NCBI GenBank assembly: GCA_009693745.1
Contig: SHWR01000011.1
Span: 1-23,865, forward strand
DNA length: 23,865 bases
DNA from: Candidatus Fonsibacter sp.
Lineage (GTDB): Bacteria; Pseudomonadota; Alphaproteobacteria; Pelagibacterales; Pelagibacteraceae
Direction of reading: 5' to 3'
Positions within the stretch are counted from its first letter, which is position 1; each line of letters starts with the position of its first letter. Made by a program: the position numbers and the translations under genes. Below, in pieces: positions 1-6,911 of the stretch. The notes under the pieces are model-generated. The model saw nothing but the letters and a program-made list of their open reading frames with translations, searched no databases and was not told where the DNA came from.

Positions 1-290
1 TTTTAGATGTTCTTTACAAAGAAGGATTTATTCAAGAATATACAACTTTTAAAGACAAAAGTTTTGAAACAATAGTGATTAATTTAAAATATATGTACGG
101 TGATCCAGTTATTAAAGAGATCGAAAGAGTTTCAAAACCAGGAAGAAGAATTTACTCTAGATCAGATAGTATCAAAAAAATACAAAATGGATTAGGAATA
201 TCTATAATTTCTACTTCAAAAGGAATTATTTCTGACAATGAGGCTAGAGAAAAAAAACTTGGCGGGGAGGTCCTTTGTAAGGTTTCTTAA
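1..290 (+). CDS. rpsH: 30S ribosomal protein S8, 3' part
   Basis: This is the C-terminal part of ribosomal protein S8, a primary 16S rRNA-binding protein of the small-subunit platform. The reading frame is open from base 3 to the TAA at 288-290, so the start lies before the window. The visible protein carries the S8 hallmarks: a KPVI-like segment (GDPVIKEIERVSKPGRR), then GLGISIISTSKGI, and the conserved ending GGEVLCKV. About 95 residues are visible, against roughly 130 for the whole family, so the first quarter is missing. A GTG at 75 could be misread as a start, but the frame runs through it with S8-like sequence. The next gene, rplF, starts 3 bases after the stop, in the usual spc-operon order. 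In E. coli S8 is the translational repressor of this operon; nothing visible here shows whether that holds. Confidence 0.95.
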   Translation, partial: LDVLYKEGFIQEYTTFKDKSFETIVINLKYMYGDPVIKEIERVSKPGRRIYSRSDSIKKIQNGLGISIISTSKGIISDNEAREKKLGGEVLCKVS

Positions 291-293
291 AAT

Positions 294-830
294 ATGTCAA
301 AAATTGGAAAAAAACCTATTATATTACCATCTGGAGTTACTGTTAAAGTTGAGAATAATAAAGTTATTATTCAAGGCGCTAAAAGTAAAAAAGAACTAAT
401 AGTAGACCAAAGTGTTTTAAAAGTGACAGTTGCCGATAATAAAGTTTTCCTTGAACCTGTAGATAAAAAAAATGCAAATAAGCTTACCTGGGGATTACAT
501 AGAAGTTTAATTAACAATGGTATTATTGGAGTATCAAAAGGATTTGAGAAAGACTTAAAACTTACTGGCGTTGGTTTTAGAGCTTCATTACAAGGTAAAA
601 AAATTATTTTTCAATTAGGTTTTAGCCACGACGTTCATTATGATATCCCAGAAGGTATTGAAGTTGCGATTGATAAACAAACGGCTATAAAAGTAAAAGG
701 AATTGATAAAGAATTAGTAGGTAAAGTGTGCGCTGATATTAAATTTTTAAAACCAGTAGAGCCTTACAAAGGAAAAGGAATAACTTCTTCTGATCAATTT
801 GTTTTAAGAAAAGAAGGAAAAAAGAAATAA
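294..830 (+). CDS. rplF: 50S ribosomal protein L6
   Basis: Ribosomal protein L6 (uL6) binds 23S rRNA near the factor-binding region of the large subunit. The 178-residue product has the usual length and two-domain layout. It begins MSKIGKKPI, has LTGVGFRA near the middle and KGKGI in the last 20 residues, all characteristic of L6. ATG at 294 lies 3 bases after the rpsH stop, with only a weak AAGG about 11 bases upstream. It is followed 2 bases later by rplR. It is transcribed as part of the spc operon. Confidence 0.97.
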   Translation: MSKIGKKPIILPSGVTVKVENNKVIIQGAKSKKELIVDQSVLKVTVADNKVFLEPVDKKNANKLTWGLHRSLINNGIIGVSKGFEKDLKLTGVGFRASLQGKKIIFQLGFSHDVHYDIPEGIEVAIDKQTAIKVKGIDKELVGKVCADIKFLKPVEPYKGKGITSSDQFVLRKEGKKK

Positions 831-832
831 AT

Positions 833-1171
833 ATGGCTAACGAAATTAAAAGACAGAGTAGAATTAGAGGAAAAATGAAAAAACACAATCCTACAGGATT
901 GCGTCTTACTGTTTTTAGATCTTTAAAAAACATTTATGCACAAGTTATTGATGATGTTAAAAATCAAACTCTAGTTTCAGCGTCTTCAGTTGAAAAAGTT
1001 ATGGATAAGAAGAAAAAAATGGAATCATCAGTAGAGGTTGGAAAACTAGTAGCAAAAAGAGCTTTAGAAAAAGGAATTAAAGAAGTTTATTTTGACAGAG
1101 GTAGATATAAGTATCATGGTCGCATTAAAGCTGTAGCAGACTCTGCAAGAAAAGAAGGGTTAAAGTTTTAA
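833..1171 (+). CDS. rplR: 50S ribosomal protein L18
   Basis: Ribosomal protein L18 (uL18) binds 5S rRNA and places it in the central protuberance of the large subunit. The 112-residue length matches the family (about 115-120). The N-terminus is strongly basic, followed by RLTVFRSLKNIYAQVIDD, the typical beta-strand segment. The C-terminus has VYFDRGRYKYHGRIKA and ends ARKEGLKF, the classic L18 ending. The start is 2 bases after rplF, and rpsE begins 3 bases after the stop. Confidence 0.97.
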   Translation: MANEIKRQSRIRGKMKKHNPTGLRLTVFRSLKNIYAQVIDDVKNQTLVSASSVEKVMDKKKKMESSVEVGKLVAKRALEKGIKEVYFDRGRYKYHGRIKAVADSARKEGLKF

Positions 1172-1174
1172 TTT

Positions 1175-1672
1175 ATGAATACTCAATCAGAACTTAAAGA
1201 AAAATTAGTAGCAATTAACCGAATTACTAAAGTAGTAAAAGGTGGAAGAAGATTTGGATTTGCAGCGCTAGTTGTTATTGGAAATCAAAAAGGTTTAGTA
1301 GGTTATGGACACGGCAAAGCAAAGCAAGTCCCAGATGCAATTAAAAAAGCTTCGGAAGAGGCAAAAAGTTCACTAGTTAAAGTTCCATTAAGAGAAGGAA
1401 GAACAATACATCATGACACTTATGGAAAAAGTGGATCTGGAAAAGTTCTTCTTAGAAGTGCTCCCGCAGGAACAGGAATTATTGCTGGAGGAGCTATTCG
1501 AGTTATATGTGAAATGTTAGGAATGCAAGATATTGTTGCTAAATCAATTGGTTCGTCAAATCCTTACAATGTTGTTAGAGCATGTATGTTGGCGTTATCT
1601 AAACAAAGATCGCCCAAAGATATTTCTATACTTCGTGGTAAAAAAATCAGTGAAGTTGTAGCAAGAAGATAA
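1175..1672 (+). CDS. rpsE: 30S ribosomal protein S5
   Basis: Ribosomal protein S5 (uS5) is involved in decoding accuracy and mRNA entry in the small subunit. The 165-residue protein has the N-terminal double-stranded RNA-binding fold (VVKGGRRFGFAALVVIGN, then GYGHGKAKQVPDAI) and the C-terminal ribosomal-fold domain (APAGTGIIAGGAIR, then GSSNPYNVVRA). Its length is normal. The 4 bases that follow lead directly to rplO, so rpmD (L30), which usually sits between rpsE and rplO, is absent from this position. Confidence 0.97.
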   Translation: MNTQSELKEKLVAINRITKVVKGGRRFGFAALVVIGNQKGLVGYGHGKAKQVPDAIKKASEEAKSSLVKVPLREGRTIHHDTYGKSGSGKVLLRSAPAGTGIIAGGAIRVICEMLGMQDIVAKSIGSSNPYNVVRACMLALSKQRSPKDISILRGKKISEVVARR

Positions 1673-1676
1673 AATT

Positions 1677-2153
1677 ATGAAGTTAAATACATTAAACGTT
1701 TCTCTTTACAAAAAAGGAAAAAGATATGGTAGAGGAATTGGTTCCGGAAAAGGAAAGACTGCTGGACGAGGTGTTAAAGGTCAGAAAGCAAGATCAGGTG
1801 TATCTATTAAAAGTTTTGAAGGAGGCCAAATGCCTCTTTATAGAAGACTTCCTAAAAGAGGTTTTAATGCAATTATAAAGAAACATTCTTACGATCAAAT
1901 GATTATTAACCTAAATGATATTCAACATTTAATAGAGAAGAAGAAGTTAGATACAACTTCTAAAGTTACATTAGATAGTCTCAGAAAAGTTAAAAATATT
2001 AAAAATAATTTTAAAAGATTAAAAATTTTAGGTAACGGAGAAATTAAATCAAAAATACAAATAGAGGCACATCAAATCAGCGCATCTGCTAAAACAAAAA
2101 TTGAAAAAGCAGGCGGTAGCGTTAATTTATTGAAACTAGCAGAGGCTAAATAG
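1677..2153 (+). CDS. rplO: 50S ribosomal protein L15
   Basis: Ribosomal protein L15 (uL15) is a late-assembly large-subunit protein whose extended N-terminus threads through 23S rRNA. The 158-residue product begins with the glycine/arginine/lysine-rich extension (RYGRGIGSGKGKTAGRG) and then GQKARSGVSIKSFEGGQMPL, followed by RRLPKRGF, all diagnostic. The globular C-terminal half is lysine-rich and more diverged, ending in the GGSVNLL-like segment. ATG at 1677 is 4 bases after the rpsE stop. secY starts 5 bases after this gene, as in most bacteria. Confidence 0.97.
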   Translation: MKLNTLNVSLYKKGKRYGRGIGSGKGKTAGRGVKGQKARSGVSIKSFEGGQMPLYRRLPKRGFNAIIKKHSYDQMIINLNDIQHLIEKKKLDTTSKVTLDSLRKVKNIKNNFKRLKILGNGEIKSKIQIEAHQISASAKTKIEKAGGSVNLLKLAEAK

Positions 2154-2158
2154 TTTGT

Positions 2159-3469
2159 ATGTCTAGTTCTTTTGCCTCAGTTGATTCTATAAAATCCAAC
2201 CCATCTTTAGAGGATCTAAAAAAAAGAATTTTTTACACTTTATTTATCTTAATAATTTATAGATTTTGTACATATGTTCCTCTCCCAGGCATTGATGCTC
2301 AAGCATTAAAAGGTCTGATATCAGACAATCAGAGATCATTACTTGGAATGTTTAATCTATTTGCAGGCGGAGCAGTATCAAGAATGGCAATCCTTGCACT
2401 AGGTATTATGCCATATATTTCTTCATCTATTATAATTCAATTATTAACTGGTGTTACAGAATATTTTAAGAATTTAAAGAACTCAGGAGAAATCGGTAGA
2501 AGAAAAATTACTCAATACACAAGATATGGAACAGTTCTACTGGCGCTAATTCAGGGATATGGAGTTGCGGTTAGTTTAGAAAATTCTCAAGGTATCGTTT
2601 TGGAACCTGGTCTTTATTTTAAATTGGTTACTACAATAACATTAGTAACCGGCACAATATTATTAATGTGGCTCGGTGAGCAGATTACTTCAAGAGGTAT
2701 TGGAAATGGTATTTCATTAATAATTTTTGCAGGTATTGTTGCTGAAATTCCTGGGGCTTTAGCTTCTACTTTTGAATTAGGTAGAACAGGAGCGATTTCA
2801 GCAGGAACTTTAATAATTATCATAGCTATCCTTGTGGCTGCAATTTATTTTATTGTCTTTGTAGAGCGCGCACAAAGAAAGATTTTAATTCATTATCCAA
2901 AAAGACAAATAGGTAATAAATTATTTGGAGGAGATGCTTCTCATTTACCATTAAAAGTTAATACAGCAGGTGTTATTCCTGCAATTTTTGCATCAGCTCT
3001 TTTAATTTTACCAATTACAATTTCTAATTTTACATCTTCTTCAAATGAAATTGTTGTTGGTATTACCTCTATGCTCGGTCAGGGAAAACCTTTATATATG
3101 ATTATTTATGCAGCAGGCATAATATTTTTTTCATTTTTTTATACTTCAATAATTTTTAATCCAAAAGAGACAGCAGAAAATTTAAGAAAGTATGGTGGCT
3201 TTGTTCCAGGAATAAGACCAGGCGAACAGACTGAACAATTTATAGACCAGTTACTTTTAAAATTAACAGTAATAGGGTCTTTATATTTAGTTTTAATTTG
3301 CCTATTACCGGAATTTATTATCGCAAATTATCCAATCCCATTTTATTTGGGAGGAACTTCACTACTCATTGTTGCTGTGGTTGCAATGGATACGGTTGCA
3401 CAAGTACAAACTAGATTAATGAGCCAGCAATATGAAAGTCTAATTAAAAAAACAAAATTTAATCGTTAA
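2159..3469 (+). CDS. secY: Preprotein translocase subunit SecY
   Basis: SecY is the channel-forming subunit of the SecYEG translocon in the inner membrane. It exports unfolded proteins and inserts membrane proteins. The 436-residue product has the family length and about ten hydrophobic segments. Recognisable parts include the plug/early segment (YVPLPGID, then LLGMFNLFAGGAVSRMAILALGIMPYIS), the EYFKNLKNSGEIGRRKITQYTRY cytosolic loop, and a late loop with FNPKETAENLRKYGGFVPGIRPG followed by a Q-T-x-x-Q segment. It ends with a polar lysine-rich tail. The stop overlaps the adk start by one base (TAATG), which suggests translational coupling. Confidence 0.97.
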   Translation: MSSSFASVDSIKSNPSLEDLKKRIFYTLFILIIYRFCTYVPLPGIDAQALKGLISDNQRSLLGMFNLFAGGAVSRMAILALGIMPYISSSIIIQLLTGVTEYFKNLKNSGEIGRRKITQYTRYGTVLLALIQGYGVAVSLENSQGIVLEPGLYFKLVTTITLVTGTILLMWLGEQITSRGIGNGISLIIFAGIVAEIPGALASTFELGRTGAISAGTLIIIIAILVAAIYFIVFVERAQRKILIHYPKRQIGNKLFGGDASHLPLKVNTAGVIPAIFASALLILPITISNFTSSSNEIVVGITSMLGQGKPLYMIIYAAGIIFFSFFYTSIIFNPKETAENLRKYGGFVPGIRPGEQTEQFIDQLLLKLTVIGSLYLVLICLLPEFIIANYPIPFYLGGTSLLIVAVVAMDTVAQVQTRLMSQQYESLIKKTKFNR

Positions 3470-4122
3470 TGAATCTGGTAATTTTTGGCCCTCCAGGCGC
3501 AGGAAAAGGAACTCAATCAGCGAAACTGGTTAAAGAATTTAATTTATTTCAGCTATCAACAGGCGATTTACTTAGAGATGAAGTAAGTAAAAAAAATGAA
3601 TTTGGAAATAAAATTGATGAAATTTTGAAATCAGGGGAGCTAGTTTCTGATGAAATTATTAATAATCTAATTGAGAATAAAATTTCTAATCCACAATATA
3701 AAAATCAAATTATTTTTGACGGCTTTCCAAGAAATCTTGAACAGGCAAAAAGTTTAGATAATTTATTAAAAAAATACAATCAAGAAATTAGTTTAGTTAT
3801 TAATTTAAAAGTTGATAATCGAATTTTAGTTAAAAGAATTACTTGTAGAGTTACTTGTTCATTGTGTAGCAAAACATTTAATACTTTTTTTGATCCACCA
3901 AAAACTTGTGAGTTAAAAGGATGTGAGCAAAGAAAGCTTAATAAGCGTTCTGATGATAATGAAACGACAATTGTAAAAAGATTAAAAACTTACGATGAAA
4001 AAACTTTTCCAGTGTTAGATTACTATCAAAAAAAAGGAATAATGAAAAATATAGATGGAATGCAGGAAATTAGTGCTATAAGTGAACAGTTATTTACGTT
4101 AATTCAAGGCATACGTAGTTGA
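3469..4122 (+). CDS. adk: Adenylate kinase with a Cys-type LID
   Basis: Adenylate kinase converts ATP + AMP to 2 ADP in the cytosol. The 217-residue protein opens with the P-loop GPPGAGKGTQ (residues about 7-16), followed by the AMP-binding STGDLLRDE and DGFPRNLEQA segments. The LID domain holds a zinc-finger-like set of cysteines: CSLC, then 13 residues, then CELKGC, followed by RSDDNETTIVKRL, which closes the ATP site. Cys-bearing LIDs occur in Gram-positive and several alphaproteobacterial kinases; zinc binding here is inferred. The spacing C-x2-C-x13-C-x4-C differs from the more usual C-x2-C-x16-C-x2-C/D. The gene overlaps secY by one base. Its stop codon overlaps the -35 box of the promoter for the next operon. 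Confidence 0.97.
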   Translation: MNLVIFGPPGAGKGTQSAKLVKEFNLFQLSTGDLLRDEVSKKNEFGNKIDEILKSGELVSDEIINNLIENKISNPQYKNQIIFDGFPRNLEQAKSLDNLLKKYNQEISLVINLKVDNRILVKRITCRVTCSLCSKTFNTFFDPPKTCELKGCEQRKLNKRSDDNETTIVKRLKTYDEKTFPVLDYYQKKGIMKNIDGMQEISAISEQLFTLIQGIRS

Positions 4123-4146
4123 CTTTAGGAGGTTGATTCATATAAT
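4119..4146 (+). promoter_or_regulatory. Sigma70-type promoter of the rpsM operon
   Basis: TTGACT (4119-4124) is followed after 16 bases by a perfect TATAAT (4141-4146). Transcription would start near 4152-4154, giving a leader of about 25 bases before the rpsM ATG at 4178. The -35 box overlaps the adk stop codon. This would give rpsM-rpsK-rpoA-rplQ its own transcription start in addition to readthrough from secY-adk. The call rests on sequence match and position only. Confidence 0.6.
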
Positions 4147-4177
4147 CGCATCTTTTCAAAAAATTGCTTTTTAATTT

Positions 4178-4558
4178 ATGGCTCGTATAGCTGGAGTAAA
4201 TATTCCTCAAAATAAAGTTGTCAAAACAGCGCTTACTTATATTCATGGTATTGGAGATAAAACAGCAAACGATATTTGTAATGAGTTAAAAATTGACAAA
4301 CATAAAAGAACAAATGCTCTCACAGATGATGAAGTGTTAAAAATTAGAGAGTTTATTGATAGCAAATATTCAGTTGAGGGTGATCTTAGAAGAAATGTAT
4401 CTTTAGATATTAAAAGATTAAAAGATTTGGGAACATACAGAGGATCAAGACATAGAAAACGACTTCCAGTTAGAGGACAGAGAACACACTCCAATGCAAG
4501 AACAAGAAAAGGTAAAGCTATTGCAATTGCAGGAAAAAAATTAACTAGTATGAAATAA
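4178..4558 (+). CDS. rpsM: 30S ribosomal protein S13
   Basis: Ribosomal protein S13 (uS13) lies in the small-subunit head, contacts the P-site tRNA and forms intersubunit bridges. The 126-residue product begins MARIAGVNIPQNK and has the helix-two-turn-helix segment (YIHGIGDKTANDIC). Its C-terminus is the basic RNA/tRNA-contacting tail (GSRHRKRLPVRGQRTHSNARTRKG), close to the family consensus. There is no Shine-Dalgarno sequence directly before the ATG. The only AGGAGG nearby, at 4127-4132, lies inside the promoter spacer. rpsK follows after 4 bases. Confidence 0.97.
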   Translation: MARIAGVNIPQNKVVKTALTYIHGIGDKTANDICNELKIDKHKRTNALTDDEVLKIREFIDSKYSVEGDLRRNVSLDIKRLKDLGTYRGSRHRKRLPVRGQRTHSNARTRKGKAIAIAGKKLTSMK

Positions 4559-4562
4559 TTCA

Positions 4563-5039
4563 ATGGCTGAAGATAAAAATATTAAAGGTAAAAAAACAAA
4601 AATTGAAGGCACTGCAGTGCCAGCAAAAGATGCTAAGCAAGATGCAGGTGGAATAAAAAAAAAATTAAAAGTTAAGAAAAAAGAGAAGAAAAATGTAATA
4701 AACGGAAATGTTTATGTAAATGCAACTTTTAATAATACAATCGTAACTATAACAGATAAACAAGGAAATGTAATTTCATGGTCATCTGCAGGATCAAAAG
4801 GATTTAAAGGATCAAGAAAATCTACTCCATATGCGGCGCAAGTAGCAGCTGATGATGCAGCTGGAAAAGCATTAGAACATGGACTAAAAAATATTACAGT
4901 TGAAGTTAAAGGACCAGGTTCAGGTCGAGAAACTGCTCTTAGAGCATTACAAGCCAGAGGTTTTAAGATTACCTCTATTAAAGATATGAGTCCCATGCCA
5001 CATAATGGTTGTAGGCCTCCAAAAAAAAGACGAGTTTAA
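4563..5039 (+). CDS. rpsK: 30S ribosomal protein S11 with a long basic N-terminal extension
   Basis: Ribosomal protein S11 (uS11) forms part of the small-subunit platform lining the mRNA exit. Residues about 45-158 are a well-conserved S11: VNATFNNTIVTITDKQGN, GSRKSTPYAAQVAA, GPGSGRETALRAL and the invariant ending PHNGCRPPKKRRV. The protein has 158 residues against about 129 in E. coli. The extra ~30 are a lysine/alanine-rich extension (MAEDKNIKGKKTKIEGTAVP...) before the conserved core. No in-frame ATG lies nearer the core, and the ATG at 4563 sits 4 bases after rpsM, so the extension is probably real. The codons for the extension contain a GC-rich palindrome (4608-4621), listed separately. 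Confidence 0.96.
   Translation: MAEDKNIKGKKTKIEGTAVPAKDAKQDAGGIKKKLKVKKKEKKNVINGNVYVNATFNNTIVTITDKQGNVISWSSAGSKGFKGSRKSTPYAAQVAADDAAGKALEHGLKNITVEVKGPGSGRETALRALQARGFKITSIKDMSPMPHNGCRPPKKRRV
4608..4621. repeat. Perfect 14-base GC-rich palindrome inside rpsK
   Basis: GGCACTGCAGTGCC is its own reverse complement. As RNA it could fold into a 5-base-pair stem (GGCAC/GTGCC) with a TGCA loop, about 45 bases after the rpsK start codon. It stands out because the surroundings are roughly 70% A+T. There is no U-tract behind it, so it is not an intrinsic terminator. Its function is unknown. Confidence 0.6.
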
Positions 5040-5051
5040 TAATAACTAAAT

Positions 5052-5056
5052 AGGAG
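5052..5056 (+). promoter_or_regulatory. Ribosome binding site of rpoA
   Basis: AGGAG lies 7 bases before the TTG start of rpoA. It is one of very few good Shine-Dalgarno sequences in the window, and it fixes the non-ATG start. Confidence 0.75.
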
Positions 5057-5063
5057 AAGTAAA

Positions 5064-6077
5064 TTGATAAATAAAAATTGGAAAGAACTTATAAAGCCGT
5101 CAAAATTAAATATTACACAAAGTGATGATAAAAAACACGCAAAAATTATCGCTGAACCATTAGAAAAAGGCTACGCTTTAACTCTAGGAAATGCATTAAG
5201 AAGAGTTTTATTGTCATCAGTTCAGGGTACAGCTGTAACAGCTATTCAGATCGATGGAGTATTGCATGAATTTTCATCAATAGATGGTGTTAGAGAAGAT
5301 GTTACTGACATTGTTCTTAACGTTAAAGCCTTAGCTTTAGATCTAAAAAGTTCTGGACCAAAAAAATTAATTTTAGATGCAAAAGGCCCAGGAGAGATTA
5401 AAGCAAAAATGATTACTTCAAATTCAGATGTAGAAATTTTAAATCCTGATTTAGTAATTTGCAACTTGGACGAAAAAACTAAATTTCATATGGAATTAAC
5501 TGTTAATACTGGAAAAGGCTATGTCCCTGCAGACAGAAATAAAGCTAGCAATTCTCCATTAGGATTAATAGCAATTGATGCTGTTTTTAGCCCAGTTAAA
5601 AGAGTTTCTTATAACGTATCTAATGCAAGAGAAGGATTAACATTAGATTACGATAAATTAACTATGGAAGTTGAAACAAATGGATCAGTAACAGCAGAAG
5701 ATTCAGTTGCTTTTGCAGCTAGAATTTTGCAAGATCAATTAGCAATGTTTGTTAATTTTGACGAACCCGTTGCAATAATTCAAGAGAAAAAACCTTCTGA
5801 GCCTGAGTTTAATAGAAATTTACTTAGAAGAGTTGATGAATTAGAGCTTTCTGTAAGATCAATGAATTGTCTGAAAAATGATAACATTATTTATATTGGA
5901 GACTTAGTTCAGAAAAGTGAAGGCGAAATGTTAAGAACTCCTAATTTTGGAAGAAAATCTTTAAATGAAATTAAAGAAGTTCTTACAACGATGTCGTTAT
6001 ATCTTGGAATGGAAGTTCCAAATTGGCCGCCAGAAAATATTGCTGAACTTTCTAAAAAATTAGAAGATAACTATTAA
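5064..6077 (+). CDS. rpoA: RNA polymerase alpha subunit
   Basis: The alpha subunit dimer is the assembly platform of RNA polymerase and contacts promoter UP elements and activators. The 337-residue product has the N-terminal domain (residues about 1-235, including EPLEKGYALTLGNALRRVLL) and a linker. The C-terminal DNA-binding domain has ELSVRSMNCL at 261-270, so the DNA-contacting residues Arg265, Asn268 and Cys269 fall at the same positions as in E. coli, followed by a GRKSLNEIKE helix. The start is TTG at 5064, chosen because AGGAG lies at 5052-5056, 7 bases upstream, and because the protein from there begins like other alpha subunits (NWKELIKPSKL). It lies between rpsK and rplQ. Confidence 0.97.
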   Translation: MINKNWKELIKPSKLNITQSDDKKHAKIIAEPLEKGYALTLGNALRRVLLSSVQGTAVTAIQIDGVLHEFSSIDGVREDVTDIVLNVKALALDLKSSGPKKLILDAKGPGEIKAKMITSNSDVEILNPDLVICNLDEKTKFHMELTVNTGKGYVPADRNKASNSPLGLIAIDAVFSPVKRVSYNVSNAREGLTLDYDKLTMEVETNGSVTAEDSVAFAARILQDQLAMFVNFDEPVAIIQEKKPSEPEFNRNLLRRVDELELSVRSMNCLKNDNIIYIGDLVQKSEGEMLRTPNFGRKSLNEIKEVLTTMSLYLGMEVPNWPPENIAELSKKLEDNY

Positions 6078-6082
6078 TAATA

Positions 6083-6523
6083 ATGAGACATAAAATTGCT
6101 CACAGAAAATTAAACAGAACTTCAGAGCACCGTAAAGCTTTGTTTAAAAATATGCTTAATTCTTTAATTAAGCATGAGCAAATTAAAACAACATTGCCTA
6201 AAGCAAAAGAATTAAAGCCATTAATTGATAAAGTTATAACTATTGGAAAAAAGAAAGATTTATCAGCAAGAAGATCTTTAATTTCAAAATTGCAAAATGA
6301 AGGTTCGGCTGAAAAGTTAATTACGGTTTTATCTAAGAGATATGAAAATAGAAAAGGTGGTTATTCTAGAATTATTAGAACAAGAAATCGTTTTGGCGAT
6401 AACTCAACAATGGCTTATATTGAGTTGGTAGATAAAGATTTTAATGCAAAAGGACAAGATTCAGGGCCAGTTCAAAAAAAACCTGAGCAGCCAAAGGAAG
6501 AAGCTCAGCAGTTAAGTAAATAA
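6083..6523 (+). CDS. rplQ: 50S ribosomal protein L17
   Basis: Ribosomal protein L17 (bL17) is a large-subunit protein near the peptide exit tunnel. The conserved part is residues 1-120: MRHKIAHRKLNRTSEHRKALFKNM, then LIKHEQIKTTLPKAKELKP, then YSRIIRTRNRFGDNSTMAYIEL. With 146 residues it is longer than the E. coli protein (127). The extra C-terminal tail is low-complexity, rich in Lys, Glu, Gln and Pro, and not otherwise recognisable. It is the last ribosomal protein gene of the cluster, 5 bases after rpoA. Confidence 0.97.
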   Translation: MRHKIAHRKLNRTSEHRKALFKNMLNSLIKHEQIKTTLPKAKELKPLIDKVITIGKKKDLSARRSLISKLQNEGSAEKLITVLSKRYENRKGGYSRIIRTRNRFGDNSTMAYIELVDKDFNAKGQDSGPVQKKPEQPKEEAQQLSK

Positions 6524-6530
6524 ACAATTA

Positions 6531-6911
6531 ATGAAGTATTACTTATTAATTGCTTTATTTGGTGCTTTTGGAACATTAGCAAGATTTTCTGTTTTACAAA
6601 TTACTCCAAAAATTTTTCAAACTATATTTCCAATTGGAACTCTTACAGTAAATTTATCAGGCTGTTTTTTAATTGGTTTAGTTTCTGGAATATTAAATAC
6701 AAAATTTATAACTATTGATGAAGATCTTAAAAATTATATTACCATTGGATTCCTAGGAGGGTTCACAACATTTTCTTCTTTTTCTCAAGATTTTTTTAAT
6801 CTTATTCATAGTTCAAATTATTTATTAGCATTTATTTATATTTTTATTTCAGTATTTTTTGGTTTATTGATGTTTTATTTAGGAGATAAGCTTATTCACA
6901 TTATTTCATAA
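6531..6911 (+). CDS. crcB: CrcB/Fluc fluoride ion channel
   Basis: CrcB (Fluc) proteins are small dual-topology membrane channels that export toxic fluoride. The 126-residue protein has four hydrophobic segments and the family motifs in order: GAFGTLARF (residues 11-19, with the conserved Arg18), GTLTVNLSGCFLIG (36-49, with the pore Asn41), and GFLGGFTTFSSF (73-84, the central sodium-binding and Phe-box segment). The length is typical. No fluoride riboswitch can fit upstream, because only 7 bases separate the gene from rplQ. Expression is therefore probably tied to the ribosomal operon or to an undetected internal promoter. The stop overlaps the next gene by one base (TAATG). Confidence 0.93.
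   Translation: MKYYLLIALFGAFGTLARFSVLQITPKIFQTIFPIGTLTVNLSGCFLIGLVSGILNTKFITIDEDLKNYITIGFLGGFTTFSSFSQDFFNLIHSSNYLLAFIYIFISVFFGLLMFYLGDKLIHIIS

Noticed and set aside
75..290. GTG at 75 as the start of a complete small protein
   Set aside because: The same frame is open to the window edge and upstream residues fit S8, so it is an internal codon of rpsH.
4127..4132. AGGAGG as the ribosome binding site of rpsM or of a 13-codon leader peptide starting at TTG 4133
   Set aside because: It is 45 bases from the rpsM ATG, abuts the TTG with no spacing, and lies in the spacer of a good promoter, so it would not be in the main mRNA.
4712..4996. Open frame on the minus strand across rpsK, and similar ones across rpoA, ugd, topA, pyrC', gatA and gatB
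   Set aside because: Each is an antisense or out-of-frame shadow of a gene with clear family motifs. None has recognisable motifs, its own start context or operon placement.
6524..6530. A fluoride riboswitch upstream of crcB
   Set aside because: Only 7 bases separate rplQ and crcB, and no pseudoknot-like conserved motif was seen in the end of rplQ.
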